NCBI RefSeq assembly: GCF_003838195.1
Contig: NZ_RCBY01000005.1
Location: 19,688 to 83,687 of the forward strand
Direction: 5' to 3'
Source: Okeania hirsuta
GTDB taxonomy: Bacteria; Cyanobacteriota; Cyanobacteriia; Cyanobacteriales; Microcoleaceae
Length of the DNA: 64,000 nucleotides
This document shows positions 31,122-41,939 of this stretch, one piece after another. Position 1 is the first letter of the stretch; each line of letters opens with the position of its first letter. A program made the position numbers and the translations under genes. The notes below the pieces were generated by a model. The model made no database searches, was not told where the DNA came from, and saw only the letters and a list, made by a program, of their open reading frames with translations.

Positions 31122-31792
31122 TAGTGTAATTGAGGCCGTTGGAGCTCAAGTCGTTTCTCCAGGGCAATTCTCAAGATGATGTCCATAACTTTTTACAGAT
31201 TTTAGTCAACAGTTGTTAACTCTTCATCTCTAACAGGACTAATCAATATGTAATTTATAATAGAGTCTTGGATAGAGGGAAAAATTAGGAGGTAAGTTTA
31301 GGCTTGTTTAATAGATTTGATATTAAACTCTATTTTACCTCATCTGGGGACAATTATTATTCCGGACTTCACATAAAAAATAGTACTATTTGAAAATAAA
31401 CTTAGTAATCAATTTAGTACATATCCTATATTGATTGTCAAGTCAAATAAATTTGATGAAGCGACAACTAATAAAAGCGATGGCAAACTAGCTGAATCAA
31501 AATATTTACTATTATAAAATTTAGGAGTTTTTAGCTATAGCTAAAGCGATAGCTTTTTTTCCTATCTAGTTGATTAGTAATAAAAAGATATCAGTAAAAA
31601 TATAGGGTATAGCTTTTGTGCTGTAGCTCAATATCAATAAAGTTATGAATGTTGATTTATCTATCTCTTTTGCCTCAAAATTTTGTTGTGTCATAGGATT
31701 GACAACTTTTGATACTGAATATTTTTTATGATAAATTCATCCATTATCACCAAGACTACCTAACCGAAAGACATACTATATCCCCCTACAAA
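31114..31792. other. Intergenic; possible sRNA ending at an orphan terminator
   Basis: No ORF. It contains a terminator-like hairpin at 31533-31560 with no upstream gene on that strand since the terminator at 31121. Confidence 0.45.
31533..31560 (+). terminator. Orphan Rho-independent terminator
   Basis: AGCTAT-A-GCT AA AGC-G-ATAGCT stem with one mismatch, followed by TTTTTTT. There is no coding gene between this and the previous terminator at 31121, so a short non-coding transcript is possible. Confidence 0.5.
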
Positions 31793-32896
31793 ATGAAACT
31801 AGAATCACATCAGTTTATTCGCTATTTTGAACCTGAGCAAGCTGCACAAATTTCCCAGATTGCTATTATTAAAAAATTTAATCCCCGAGAGATTATTTTT
31901 GAAGAAGGTGATGATTCAGATTCTTTATTTTTAGTTCTAGAAGGTGAAGTAGAAGTTAGTAAAAGGAGTGGTGAAGGGAATAATTATGTTGTGATTACAT
32001 CTGTTAAATCTAATGGTTATTTGGGAGAGTTAGGGATTATAGATAGAAAGCCAAGAAGTGCTAGGGTAGTTACATCTAAGGAAACAGTTTTGGCGAAAAT
32101 TTACTATGAATCCATAACAGAGATATTAGCTAATACAAAAGGAGATATAGTCTTACAAATCTTAAGTTTTTTATCTCAAAGATTGCGAACCGTGACGACT
32201 GATTATGTCAATCAATTAGCTTATAAAGAGAAAATGACTTTGATTGGAGAGATGGTAAATACTATTATTCATGATTTTAGAAGTCCTTTTACTGGTATTC
32301 AATTATCAAGTTCAATGTTAAAAGAACTCCATCCCGATCAAGAGAGTCAAGAATGGTGCGATCTAATTTCAATGCAAGTTCAGAGAATGTTAAATATGGC
32401 AGAAGAAGTGCTTGCTTTTTCTCAGGGGAATACAAAATTATATTGTCAGTTAATTGATATTGCTAAACTCTTACAAAATTTTGCTAAGTTAAACCAGGTC
32501 TATATTGATTTTTCTTCTGTAGAATTGATAGTTTCTGTGGAAGAGGGTTTAATCATAAATGCTGATGAAAATAAGATTAACCGTGTCTTACAAAATTTAT
32601 TATCTAATGCTGTAGAAGCTCTGGATAAATCTGAAGGCAAAATAGAAATCAGAGCTAGAAGAAAAGATCGATTAGTTGAAATTACTTTTTCAGATAATGG
32701 TCCTGGTATTCCTCAAGAAATTCAGGATAAATTATTTGAAGCTTTTGTAAGTTATGGAAAACAGGGTGGTATTGGATTGGGAACTGCTATTGTTAAGACA
32801 ATTATTGATGCCCATAATGGGAAGATTTTCTTTGAATCAAGTCCTTCTACTGGTACAACTTTTTATCTTCATTTTCCCCTAGCTAAAATAGATTGA
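31793..32896 (+). CDS. Histidine kinase with N-terminal cyclic-nucleotide-binding domain
   Basis: 367 residues from the ATG at 31793 (MKLESHQFIRYFEPE); an upstream TTG at 31709 is less likely. The cNMP-binding domain (~1-130) has IIFEEGDDSDSLFLVLEGEVEV and LGELGIIDRKPRSARVV. The kinase core follows: H-box MVNTIIHDFRSPFTGIQLS, N-box NRVLQNLLSNAVEAL, G1 SDNGPGIP and G2 GIGLGTAIVKTII. There is no membrane segment, so it should be a cytosolic sensor. No response regulator is adjacent. The ligand could be cAMP, but the binding-site residues were not verified. Confidence 0.9.
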   Translation: MKLESHQFIRYFEPEQAAQISQIAIIKKFNPREIIFEEGDDSDSLFLVLEGEVEVSKRSGEGNNYVVITSVKSNGYLGELGIIDRKPRSARVVTSKETVLAKIYYESITEILANTKGDIVLQILSFLSQRLRTVTTDYVNQLAYKEKMTLIGEMVNTIIHDFRSPFTGIQLSSSMLKELHPDQESQEWCDLISMQVQRMLNMAEEVLAFSQGNTKLYCQLIDIAKLLQNFAKLNQVYIDFSSVELIVSVEEGLIINADENKINRVLQNLLSNAVEALDKSEGKIEIRARRKDRLVEITFSDNGPGIPQEIQDKLFEAFVSYGKQGGIGLGTAIVKTIIDAHNGKIFFESSPSTGTTFYLHFPLAKID

Positions 32897-33049
32897 ATTC
32901 GGCAAAAATAAACTTAAATATTTACTGGTCATTTCAGTTATCAGTTATCAGTTATCAGTACCTCTGCAATAAGGAAGCTTGACCTTGGCGAATATGCTCT
33001 TTTTTTATCCCCTTAAAAGGGGAGGCACATACCCACAATTTTTCGGTAA

Positions 33050-33278
33050 TATTTTAATTTTTAACTTTTGATTTAAAACGGAGTAGGGAGTAGGGAGTAG
33101 GGAATAGAAAATAAGAAAAACAACTGTTCCTCAGTAACCTGAGAAACCCTATATTTTAATTTTTAACTTTTGATTTAAAACGGAGTAGGGGGTAGGGAAT
33201 AGAAAATAAGAAAAACAACTGTTCCTCAGTAACTTGAGAAACCCTATATTTTAATTTTTAACTTTTGATTTAAAACAA
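33050..33278. repeat. ~100-bp direct repeats abutting the helicase start
   Basis: Copies at 33051-33152, 33153-33247 and a partial third up to 33278. Each starts ATTTTAATTTTTAACTTTTG and contains TTTAAAACGGAGTAGGG, then AACAACTGTTCCTCAGTAAC. The third partial copy runs directly into the GTG start of the helicase gene. A TCAGTTATCAGTTATCAGT run lies at 32936. Confidence 0.85.
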
Positions 33279-33279
33279 G

Positions 33280-35661
33280 GTGACTGACGATTTCAATAAT
33301 AATTTGCCTCCATATACTGATATTAAAACGAATACTGAAAATACAGAAATTGACTTATCATTAGCAAGTTTAAGAGAAAAAACAATTCAACAAATTCGTG
33401 ACAATTTACGACCTGGGCAACAACAAATGGCTGACTGGCAAGGAGGACCTTTAGCAGTTTCAGCAGTTCCTGGGGCAGGAAAATCTTATGGTATGGCAGC
33501 AGCAGCAGCTTTAGCGATCGCTCGTTATCAGTTACATAGTAATCGTCAATTAATTGTTGTTACTTTTACCCGTTCTGCAGCTAGTAATATTAAAACTAAA
33601 ATCCGCAAACATTTAAAGGAATTATCTTTACCTCAAGGCAGTTTCATTGTTCATACTTTACATGGTTTGGCTTTAAGTATTGCCCTACGTCATCCTGAAT
33701 TATCTGAGTTAGATTTAGAAAATAGTACTTTAATTCTTCCCACTCCAAGCAACAGAATAACTCGTACTTGTGTAGAAAATTGGATTGCCAAAAATCCTAG
33801 ACATTATCAACTTTTAATTGAAGGAGTTCAATTTGATGGAGAAGAAACTGAACGTTTAAGAAGGCAATCAGTTTTACGCACTGAAGTTTTACCTCAATTA
33901 GCTTGGAAAGCAATTCAACAAGCAAAAAGTTCTGGTCTTAAACCAGAAGATTTATGGCAATTACGAGACAAAATTAATGACCATTATCAAGTTGTGACTA
34001 TTGCTGCTAATTTATATCAAATCTATCAGGAAACATTAAGGGAAAATCAATTAATTGACTATGATGAAATGATTTTAGCAGCGTTGCGGGTATTAGAAAA
34101 TGAAGGTGCTAGAAAAATGTGGCAAAATCAAGTTTTTGCAGTGTTTGAAGATGAAGCTCAAGATTCTACCCCCTTGCAAACTAAACTTTTAAAAAAACTG
34201 GCTCATTCAAGTGAAAATGATGATAGTAATTCAGAAAATAATGGGATTTATCAAGAACATAAATTATCAAAATTAAATAATCTCAACCTCATGCGTGTTG
34301 GAGACCCAAATCAAGCAATTAATTCCACATTTACTCCAGCAGACCCAATAGATTTTCGGCAATTTTGTGAAGACTGCGAACAATTAAATAAGTTGGCGAC
34401 TATGGAACAAGCAGGTCGTAGTTGTCAAAAAATTATAGATGCAGCTAATTTTGTATTGAAATGGGTAAATAATTCAGAATTAACAGGAATAGAAAAACCT
34501 TTTCGAGACCAAAATATTCATCTGGCAAATGATAATCCTTCAGCTACTGGTGGTGGTTTAGAAATATATGAACCCCGAGATATTTACCAAACACTTGAGT
34601 TGATGGGTAAACGGATAATTAATTTATTTCAAGAAAATCCAAAAGGTAATTTTGCTGTATTAGTACGAGAAAATAAACAAGGTAAATTTATTACAGATAC
34701 TTTTTCTAATCCGGGAAAATATGGAATAGATATTGATTTAGGCAAACAAAATATTTCAATACATGATGTTTCTCAAGGAGCGCGTCACTCTCAAATTCCA
34801 GCAGAAATATTGGCATTAATGCAATTTATTGACCGCCCTCATTCTCCAGATTATTTAAAATCTGCTTTGAAAGTTTTGGGCGATCGACGTTTAATTCCTA
34901 AGCAAGATTATAATGTTTTTGCCTCTCAACCAGAACAGTTTCTTTACCCAGGACCTCTCGATCCTTATCAATCAGAAAAGGTGCGTAAATGTCGTGATTT
35001 TTGTCGTACTTTACTCAGGGCAAAATCAGAATTACCTTTGTATCAATTAATTTCTTTTCTTGCTTTAGCTTTAAATTATCAACAATCAGATTTAGCAACT
35101 GCGGATAAGTTAGCAGAAAGAGTTGCTAAACAAACTTTTGATAATAGTTCGATGAATTCTATTTTAGAAGTTTTAAGTGAAATTGTAGGTTCCGAGAGAT
35201 TTGAACCTGTTGAAGTGGATGAAGATGCAGAGAAAAATTATACTCGCCCTCAGCAACTTACTATTATTACTATGCATAAAGCTAAAGGTTTAGATTGGGA
35301 TTATGTCTTTTTACCTTTTTTACATGAAAATATAATTCCTGGTAATTTACGAGTTTTGCCCCAGGTAAGTTTTTTGGGAGAATTTGACTTAGCTGAAGTG
35401 GCAAGGGCACAAATTCGCGCCAGTTTACAAGGACAAGATTTACCAGATATTTCTACTGCTTGGAAACAGGCAGAATATTTGAAGACCGCAGAGGAATTTC
35501 GGTTACTATATGTGGCTATGACTAGAGCAAAACGTTTGTTGTGGATGTCTGCTGCTAAGTTAGCTCCTTTTACTTGGAATAAACCAGACAATTTACAGGA
35601 GCAAAAACCTTGCCCAGTTTTACCTGTTTTAAAGGCTGAGTTTCCTGATAGTTTCAGATAA
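33280..35661 (+). CDS. UvrD/Rep-type superfamily I DNA helicase
   Basis: 793 residues. Motifs in order: Q-type QQQMADW, Walker A SAVPGAGKSYG, Ia VVTFTRSAASNIKTKI, II FEDEAQDSTPLQ (DEAQ variant), III MRVGDPNQAIN, V TMHKAKGLDWDYVFLP, VI LLYVAMTRAKRLLW. It is likely a 3'-5' helicase in repair or recombination, cytosolic. The start is a GTG directly behind a repeat (VTDDFNNNLPPYTD). The first ~40 residues are low-homology, so an internal start is possible. No partner nuclease gene is adjacent. Confidence 0.9.
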   Translation: MTDDFNNNLPPYTDIKTNTENTEIDLSLASLREKTIQQIRDNLRPGQQQMADWQGGPLAVSAVPGAGKSYGMAAAAALAIARYQLHSNRQLIVVTFTRSAASNIKTKIRKHLKELSLPQGSFIVHTLHGLALSIALRHPELSELDLENSTLILPTPSNRITRTCVENWIAKNPRHYQLLIEGVQFDGEETERLRRQSVLRTEVLPQLAWKAIQQAKSSGLKPEDLWQLRDKINDHYQVVTIAANLYQIYQETLRENQLIDYDEMILAALRVLENEGARKMWQNQVFAVFEDEAQDSTPLQTKLLKKLAHSSENDDSNSENNGIYQEHKLSKLNNLNLMRVGDPNQAINSTFTPADPIDFRQFCEDCEQLNKLATMEQAGRSCQKIIDAANFVLKWVNNSELTGIEKPFRDQNIHLANDNPSATGGGLEIYEPRDIYQTLELMGKRIINLFQENPKGNFAVLVRENKQGKFITDTFSNPGKYGIDIDLGKQNISIHDVSQGARHSQIPAEILALMQFIDRPHSPDYLKSALKVLGDRRLIPKQDYNVFASQPEQFLYPGPLDPYQSEKVRKCRDFCRTLLRAKSELPLYQLISFLALALNYQQSDLATADKLAERVAKQTFDNSSMNSILEVLSEIVGSERFEPVEVDEDAEKNYTRPQQLTIITMHKAKGLDWDYVFLPFLHENIIPGNLRVLPQVSFLGEFDLAEVARAQIRASLQGQDLPDISTAWKQAEYLKTAEEFRLLYVAMTRAKRLLWMSAAKLAPFTWNKPDNLQEQKPCPVLPVLKAEFPDSFR

Positions 35662-35681
35662 ATTTTAAAGCATCAAAACAG

Positions 35682-36975
35682 AGTTTCACTATAGTATCGC
35701 AGAAGGAAGAAGGAAGAAGAAAGAAGGAAGAAGAAAGAAGGAAAAATCTGACATTGTCTGATTTTTAAGCTTTTTATCTGTCCTAACCTTTCCTGAGACT
35801 GCTATAATTAGCGCCTCACATAAATTCTGGATAAATATTTATAATTCCTGCAATTTAGATGTAGATTAAAAGTTTTCCCTCTTCCCTGATTAACTTTTAT
35901 CAAAAAAAATTAAAATTTATTGCTTTTGCGAGAAAATATAAAAATTTTACTGATAACTGATAACTGATAACTGAAATGACCTATCTTTCTCTTATAAGTA
36001 AATGCTAGATTTTCTTAATCATATATCTTAAGGTAAGCGTTCACAAAATTATAAATAAATACAGATCAATTGACCAGATATCCAGATATAAATATAGGAA
36101 GTAGTCATATTTAATATAGTTTCACTATAGCAATTCCCCACTCACATAAATTCTGGATAAATATTTATAATTCCTACAATTAGGTGTACATTAAAAGTTT
36201 TCTTTCTTTCCTGATTAACTTTTATCAAAAAAAATTAAAATTTATTGCTTTTGGGAGAAAATATAAAAATTTGACCTATCTTACTCTTACCGTAAATGCT
36301 AGATTTTCTCAATCATACATCTAAAAGTAAGCGTTCACAAAATTATAAATAAAACAGATCAATTGACCATATATAAATAGAGGAAGTAGTCATATTTAAT
36401 ATAGTTTCACTATAGCAATTCCCCACTCACATAAATTCTGGATAAATATTTATAATTCCTACAATTAGGTGTACATTAAAAGTTTTCTTTCTTTCCTGAT
36501 TAACTTTTATCAAAAAAAATTAAAATTTATTGCTTTTGGGAGAAAATATAAAAATTTGACCTATCTTACTCTTACCGTAAATGCTAGATTTTCTCAATCA
36601 TACATCTAAAAGTAAGCGTTCACAAAATTATAAATAAAACAGATCAATTGACCATATATAAATAGAGGAAGTAGTCATATTTAATATAGTTTCACTATAG
36701 CAATTCCCCACTCACATAAATTCTGGATAAATATTTATAATTCCTACAATTAGGTGTACATTAAAAGTTTTCTTTCTTTCCTGATTAACTTTTATCAAAA
36801 AAAATTAAAATTTATTGCTTTTGGGAGAAAATATAAAAATTTGACCTATCTTACTCTTACCGTAAATGCTAGATTTTCTCAATCATACATCTAAAAGTAA
36901 GCGTTCACAAAATTATAAATAAAATATATCAACTGACCATATATAAAAAGAGGAAGTAGTAATATTTAATATAGT
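35682..36975. repeat. 285-bp tandem array, about four units
   Basis: Units start at TTTCACTATAGCAATTCCCC near 36120, 36405 and 36690. A more diverged unit lies at 35805-36119 and a left stub TTTCACTATAG at 35684. Two central units are almost identical. Each holds TTTTATCAAAAAAAATTAAA and GTAAGCGTTCACAAAATTAT. The first unit is interrupted by an F1 element and also has a TGATAACTGATAACTG run at 35949. Confidence 0.9.
35694..35806 (-). repeat. F1 MITE-like element inserted in the 285-bp array
   Basis: Read on the minus strand it is TATAGCAGTCTCAGGAAAGG ... AAGCTTAAAAATCAGACAAT ... TTCCTTCTGCGATA. The array units without it read CACTATAGCAATTCCCC at the same position. Confidence 0.8.
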
Positions 36976-37429
36976 TGATTTGACATTGAGAATAAAAACC
37001 CTATTTCCAAAATTATATTGACAAAGCAGATAGTATATGTGAGAATCTTTTCAACTTCTAGAGTAGAGGGGATCAATAAATTATTGATGAGATAGGCTTT
37101 TTTAATACATTATGCGTATCTACTTAACTCACCCTCCTGAATTAAGTAAAACAATAAAAAATTTGAGTAGTTATACTTCAATTTAACTCAAAAAACAAAT
37201 TTATGTAAGTATTAATTACTATCAACTATCAAGTTTATTATCCTGGAAATTTATCCCATAATTAACTCATAATTTTTATAGTGATTTTAATCACATTAAA
37301 ACCAGATAAGGGGTCACATACTCTATGGGAAAAATAGAAGATGATAATAGAAGGTTAAGAGAAGCTAGGAAAAAGAATAACTTCTCTCTCCATAAAAACA
37401 ATTTACTCTAATTTATTTACTGAAAAGTT
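36976..37429. other. Intergenic, no gene seen
   Basis: AT-rich leader of the coiled-coil gene; no repeat or clear promoter recognised. Confidence 0.5.
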
Positions 37430-37867
37430 ATGTACAGCCCCCTAATAAAAAAAGTTATAGCTAAAGCTTGTAATATTAGTATCGATGAATGTGTAGAAGT
37501 TCAGAGATTAAAACTAGAAGTTCAAAGATTAACCGAGGAAAATCAAGAACTAACAGAACAATCACAACAATATCAAAAAGAAAATCAAGAACTGCAAAAT
37601 AAACTAACCAAACTGAGAATGCAGTTAGCAACTCTCTCAGAAGACTCTCCCTCTCTAAACTCCTCTTTATCTGCTAATTTAATACCATCAAAAGAGTCAA
37701 CCAAAACAACAGTTATTTTAGTTGATTCACCAAGTCCAGAACTAGAAGAAGACCGAGGTAAAGCTGTAGAGTTGCTAAATCAATTACCAAACGGTATGTG
37801 GCACGTTAAAGTTGAATCAGGAGTTCAAGTTATTCTGAAACCAGAAGCTCTAAAAGTTCTAGCATAG
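37430..37867 (+). CDS. Small coiled-coil protein, unknown function
   Basis: 145 residues. Residues ~20-70 form a heptad-rich coiled coil (VQRLKLEVQRLTEENQELTE...YQKENQELQNKLTKLRMQL). A Ser/Thr-rich linker and a C-terminal ~40-residue globular piece (GKAVELLNQLPNGMWHVKVE...VILKPEALKVLA) follow. No signal peptide or membrane segment. I do not recognise the family. Confidence 0.7.
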   Translation: MYSPLIKKVIAKACNISIDECVEVQRLKLEVQRLTEENQELTEQSQQYQKENQELQNKLTKLRMQLATLSEDSPSLNSSLSANLIPSKESTKTTVILVDSPSPELEEDRGKAVELLNQLPNGMWHVKVESGVQVILKPEALKVLA

Positions 37868-38220
37868 TTTTCCGTTACTCAGTTTTCTTAATAAAATTCT
37901 GAAATGGTTAAAAATTTCTAGAATACTTTTATGTAGAGGTAGGTTGAAATAAAGGCATAAATTCAACCCGCTAAAATACTTATGTCTAATATAACTATCC
38001 TCTACTCTAAATATCTTGATAAATAGATAACTGAACTTGATATTACCTATTGAATTTCCTGAAAATTAGGTAATATTTTAGATACAAAAAATTTAGTAAG
38101 CTGTTAATAATTTAGGCTATGTATGCCGATTTTTGGAAAGGGAACAGAGAATAAGTGAAGAGAAAAAAATACTCTACCCCATTAATATGAGAACCCTTAT
38201 AAGGCCAAGAAATAGGTTGT
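37868..38220. other. Intergenic, no gene seen
   Basis: AT-rich spacer, no repeats recognised. Confidence 0.5.
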
Positions 38221-38315
38221 TATAGCAGTCAAAGGAAAGATCGCGGACATATCAAAAGCTTAAAACCCAAACAACGCAAGATTTTTCCTTCTTACTTCTT
38301 CTTTCTTCTGCTATA
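38221..38315 (+). repeat. F1 MITE-like element
   Basis: A clean copy: TATAGCAGTCAAAGGAAAGA at the left, TTAAAACCCAAACAACGCAA in the core and TTTCTTCTGCTATA at the right; 95 bp. Confidence 0.85.
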
Positions 38316-38813
38316 AGCTAAGTGAAATAAATAGTTTTTTTTGCTGCTTTCCTCTCATATAATGTCCGTTTGAACACTTATAAATAACGACCGAGGAATC
38401 AGGAGTCAGGAGTAGTGGCGTTAACGATAGTTATGGGCAAGCAAACGCCCATATAGGAGGAAAAAAGAAGAACAGAAGAAGAAAGTTTTTTATCACTAAT
38501 TAAACGGACATGATATCACTAATCTTTCCCATGTATAATTTTTTCTACTTTGGAATTTGGAATGGGGATATAACTTCTGCCTTTAAATAAAAATCTTTGG
38601 TACTAGACAGTGCAAAGTTCTGGGAATAACTATTGCTAGTCAAGGGTTTCACGGACTCAAGGTTAAAAATTCTCCATTCACAACAGTAGGTACTGTAAAC
38701 CTTTCCCAGTAACACTTTCAATCTTGAGAGCCAACTGTTTTTTAGCAGAACTTTGTACTCTCCAGTTTGGTATTCTACTTAAATAAAAACAATTCGACCT
38801 ATCTATTGAACAG
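38316..38813. other. Intergenic, no gene seen
   Basis: Contains CAGGAGTCAGGAGTAGTGG and GGAGGAAAAAAGAAGAACAG low-complexity stretches only. Confidence 0.5.
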
Positions 38814-38841
38814 AAAAAATGCTCGACAACCAGTCGAACAT
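38814..38841 (-). terminator. Rho-independent terminator of ndhB
   Basis: On the minus strand ATGTTCGAC-TGGTT-GTCGAGCAT, a 9-bp stem with one G-U pair, followed directly by TTTTTT; 32 bp after the ndhB stop. Confidence 0.85.
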
Positions 38842-38873
38842 TTCTTACTTTTAGTAAATCAACAGAATCAGAA

Positions 38874-40454
38874 CTAATTATTTTGCGACAAAGAAAAACT
38901 TGGTTGACTAGCTACCGAATTAGTTTCAACAGTGTGAACTAAAACCGAGTTCAACATAGGAGTTTTAACAATAGTATCGTTAGCCAAAGTAAACAAAGGA
39001 TTAGATAAAATTCCAGCTAAAGACGTTGCTAAAACAGACAAAATCAACCCTACTTGTAAAGGACGCATACCCGAAATATCCCAACGAATAGGAGGATAAT
39101 TTTTAATCACATCCGACATTTCTTGCGGTTCTTTTACCACCATCATTTTCACCACACGAATGTAGTAGTAAATAGAAGCAACACTGGTAATTAATCCTAA
39201 CAAAACTAACCAATACAATCCAGCTTGCCAACCTGCCCAAAATAAATAAATCTTGCCAAAGAAACCCGCTAGTGGAGGAATACCACCTAAAGAAAGCAAA
39301 CAAAGACTTAACCCTAAAGTTAATAACGGGTCTTTTTGATATAACCCTGCATATTCACTAATTTGGTCTGTACCTGTACGGAGAGAAAATAGAATCACAC
39401 AGGTAAAACCACCCAAATTCATAAACAAGTAAATTAGCAGATAAAATATCATACTAGCGTAACCAGCTTCAGTATTCGCCAAAAGGCCAATCATAATAAA
39501 ACCTGCTTGTCCAATAGATGAGTAAGCAAGTAGACGTTTCATACTGGTTTGGGCCAGAGCAACCACATTACCCAATACCATACTCAATACAGCAAGGGCA
39601 GTAAATACAAAATGCCACTGTTCCAAAACTAAAGGAAAAGCAGTCACCAAAAGACGAATAGCTAGAGCAAAACCAGCCGCTTTAGAACCCACTGAGAGAA
39701 AGGCCACAACTGGAGTAGGAGAACCTTCATATACGTCCGGAGTCCATTGATGAAAAGGGACAGCAGAAATTTTGAAAGAAATACCAGCGATCGCGAATAC
39801 TAAGGCAATAACTAAAGCTAGTGAAACACCGCCACTCGATCCATCAGCAAGACTAGAGGCGATCGCTGTTAACCGAGTTTCTCCACCAGACAAACCATAG
39901 AGAAGGGAGATGCCATAGAGAAAAACGGCCGAACTTGCAGCGCCAATGAGTAAATATTTTAATGCTGCTTCATTGGAGCGAGGGTCACGTTTTGTATAAC
40001 CAGTTAATAAATAAGAGGAGATACTCAGGGTTTCCAGAGAAACAAAAATCATCACCAACTCATCTGCTCCAGAAAGGAACATTGCCCCCAAAGTAGCAGT
40101 GAGCAGAATACAAATAAATTCTCCTAGTGGAGTCCCAGTTTGTTCTATGTATGCCACCGACATCAATATGGTGGTAATTGCACACAGAGCAATGATACCT
40201 CTAAATACTACACTGAGGGCATCAGCATTAAAGCCTCCCAAAAAACCGATGGTATTTGTACTGTCCCATTGAGTATATAAGGCCACAATAGCGATCAATA
40301 GACCTACTATGGCTGCGTAGGGAGTCCATTTAGCAGAAGTACGTCCTACTATGAGGTCTCCAACGAGAACTACAAGTAGGGTAATTATAACTATTGCTTC
40401 TGGAAGGATAGTGCCTGCGTTAAGTTGCGCCGCAATGTTAGAGAAATCTATCAT
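38874..40454 (-). CDS. ndhB: NAD(P)H-quinone oxidoreductase subunit 2 (NdhB)
   Basis: 526 residues, about 14 membrane helices. Typical proton-pump antiporter-like core: [66 protein letters not shown] and [12 protein letters not shown]. It is a membrane-arm subunit of cyanobacterial NDH-1, which works in cyclic electron flow, respiration and CO2 uptake in the thylakoid. Monocistronic, as usual in cyanobacteria, with its own terminator. Two HIP1 sites lie within the gene. Confidence 0.96.
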   Translation of the reverse strand: MIDFSNIAAQLNAGTILPEAIVIITLLVVLVGDLIVGRTSAKWTPYAAIVGLLIAIVALYTQWDSTNTIGFLGGFNADALSVVFRGIIALCAITTILMSVAYIEQTGTPLGEFICILLTATLGAMFLSGADELVMIFVSLETLSISSYLLTGYTKRDPRSNEAALKYLLIGAASSAVFLYGISLLYGLSGGETRLTAIASSLADGSSGGVSLALVIALVFAIAGISFKISAVPFHQWTPDVYEGSPTPVVAFLSVGSKAAGFALAIRLLVTAFPLVLEQWHFVFTALAVLSMVLGNVVALAQTSMKRLLAYSSIGQAGFIMIGLLANTEAGYASMIFYLLIYLFMNLGGFTCVILFSLRTGTDQISEYAGLYQKDPLLTLGLSLCLLSLGGIPPLAGFFGKIYLFWAGWQAGLYWLVLLGLITSVASIYYYIRVVKMMVVKEPQEMSDVIKNYPPIRWDISGMRPLQVGLILSVLATSLAGILSNPLFTLANDTIVKTPMLNSVLVHTVETNSVASQPSFSLSQNN

Positions 40455-40610
40455 GTTAGATAATTTGAAATTTTTTGTGTAAGTAACTAAGAATTTTGAC
40501 TGATTAATAATCCTTTACAGTAGAGGATTGTAGCGTGTATCCAGAGATTTTTTGGTTTTTTATTAGGTGAGGAAGAAAAAACCAAATGTTTTCTAAATTA
40601 TTGAAGAAGG

Positions 40611-40735
40611 AAGAAGCGGTGCGACCCCACGTCGGCGATAGACGCAAGGGAATGCGCACCAAGAGAGGAAGGAAGAAAAAACGGATGGGGACTCAAACCC
40701 CAACCAATTGTAAACAAGGTGTAGACGGCCAGAGC
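40611..40735 (+). repeat. F5 element, medium form
   Basis: TTGAAGAAGGAAGAAGCGGT start, GTCGGCGATAGACGCAAGGG block, GATGGGGACTCAAACCCCAA core and GGTGTAGACGG end. It has a GGTGCG/CGCACC stem in the GC-richer block. The same long-form block is present in the in-frame copy at 46712. Confidence 0.8.
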
Positions 40736-40950
40736 TAATTCTTTGTCGTCAGAGAATATTTACAACTCCAGGAATTACGCATTATCATGGTAAAAACACT
40801 ATATATACCATAGTGCTATAGTTTTTATATACTATATGTAGTGTCTTTCCGTAAGTCCTTAACTCTATATTTTTGGTTAACTAATCCTAGCAAGATGTAC
40901 GAAATTTCAAAGTATACAATTTTTCTCTAGTGACAATAAATTGACCCTAG
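40728..40950 (-). repeat. F3 MITE-like element, long copy
   Basis: Ends GGCCAGAGCTAATTCTTTGT and ATAAATTGACCCTAGG correspond, in inverse orientation, to the ends of the 136-bp copy at 57355. The interior (40796-40862) contains a relative of the 110-bp tandem unit found at 63 kb (CTATAGTTTTTATATACTAT, CGTAAGTC). Confidence 0.65.
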
Positions 40951-40986
40951 GGGTTAGGGGTGGGTTCCCCACTCCCTTTTTCTCTA

Positions 40987-41092
40987 GTGCAGGATGGCGG
41001 AAATAACTGACCAGTTACAAAATCCGAAAACAATTACAAATCAAAAATGATTGACTTTTGACTTTTGATTTTTAACTTCCGCGTAGCGGCAC
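40987..41092 (-). repeat. F2 MITE-like element, copy 2
   Basis: GTGCAGGATGGCGGAAATAA at the left and TAACTTCCGCGTAGCGGCAC at the right, with TA immediately outside each end (40985-40986 and 41093-41094). Confidence 0.8.
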
Positions 41093-41428
41093 TAGTGACA
41101 ATAAATTGACCCTGGTGTAGACGGTATACCTTACCCATAAGTCTTGAAACCCTTGTGGGGAGCAGGGGAGCAGGGAGCAGGGGAGAAAGGAGAAAAAATC
41201 AATTTAGCTAAGTAAAACTACTGAAGTTGTCAAAAAAAAAGTTTTGACTTTTGATTTTTAACTTCCGCGTAGCGGCACTAGTGACAATAAATTGACCCTG
41301 GTGTAGACGGTATACCTTACCCATAAGTCTTGAAACCCTTGTGGGGAGCAGGGGAGCAGGGAGCAGGGGAGAAAGGAGAAAAAATCAATTTAGCTAAGTA
41401 AAACTACTGAAGTTGTCAAAAAAAAAGT
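41057..41428. repeat. 186-bp tandem duplication
   Basis: Two almost identical units (41057-41242, 41243-41428) containing the right end of the F2 element, an F3-type end (GTGACAATAAATTGACCCTG), GTGTAGACGGTATACC and a GGGGAGCAGGGGAGCAGGGA tract. The duplication happened after the F2 insertion because it includes only the F2 right end. Confidence 0.9.
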
Positions 41429-41531
41429 ATGGAAAAATACATTTTTTCTCCCGAAAAAGCCGAGCCAAGACTTACTCATAACTCGTCTTAACAGTCAAGC
41501 TTTATGTTAAGAAAGATGTGGGTAATGGATA

Positions 41532-41575
41532 GGTGTAGACGGCGGGGTATTAAACCCAAAATAAAAAGATAAAAT
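41532..41575 (+). repeat. F5 element, right-end fragment
   Basis: GGTGTAGACGGCGGGGTATT then AAACCCAAAATAAAAAGATA; matches the 3' end of full F5 copies. Confidence 0.75.
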
Positions 41576-41939
41576 TTAACTTCTAAGGCTTAACTAATAT
41601 TTAGTATGAGACTGCAAAGTCTACTTAATAAAATTTAATGAACTAGGAGAAACTCTCATTAAGGGATAAAAAAAGATGATTTTCAAAGTCCTTAGTTAAC
41701 TATATAATTTATTGCTGAATATTTATACATTCATTACTAATCAAGACTTTCAGGCATTTTATTAAAAAGATTTACTCAGAATATTTGTGAATGACTCTAC
41801 AAGATATAGTTTACTAAAACAAACTTTGTTTTGTGTCTATAGCTAATAGTAACTGACTGTTTTCAGTAACCTGACTGGTTGATTTTTTCTAGCTGTGCTA
41901 AATTAAAAATGTAAATTATATAATAAAATTGGAAAAAAA
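41576..41939. other. Intergenic, no gene seen
   Basis: AT-rich leader of the small helical protein; no recognisable repeat. Confidence 0.5.
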
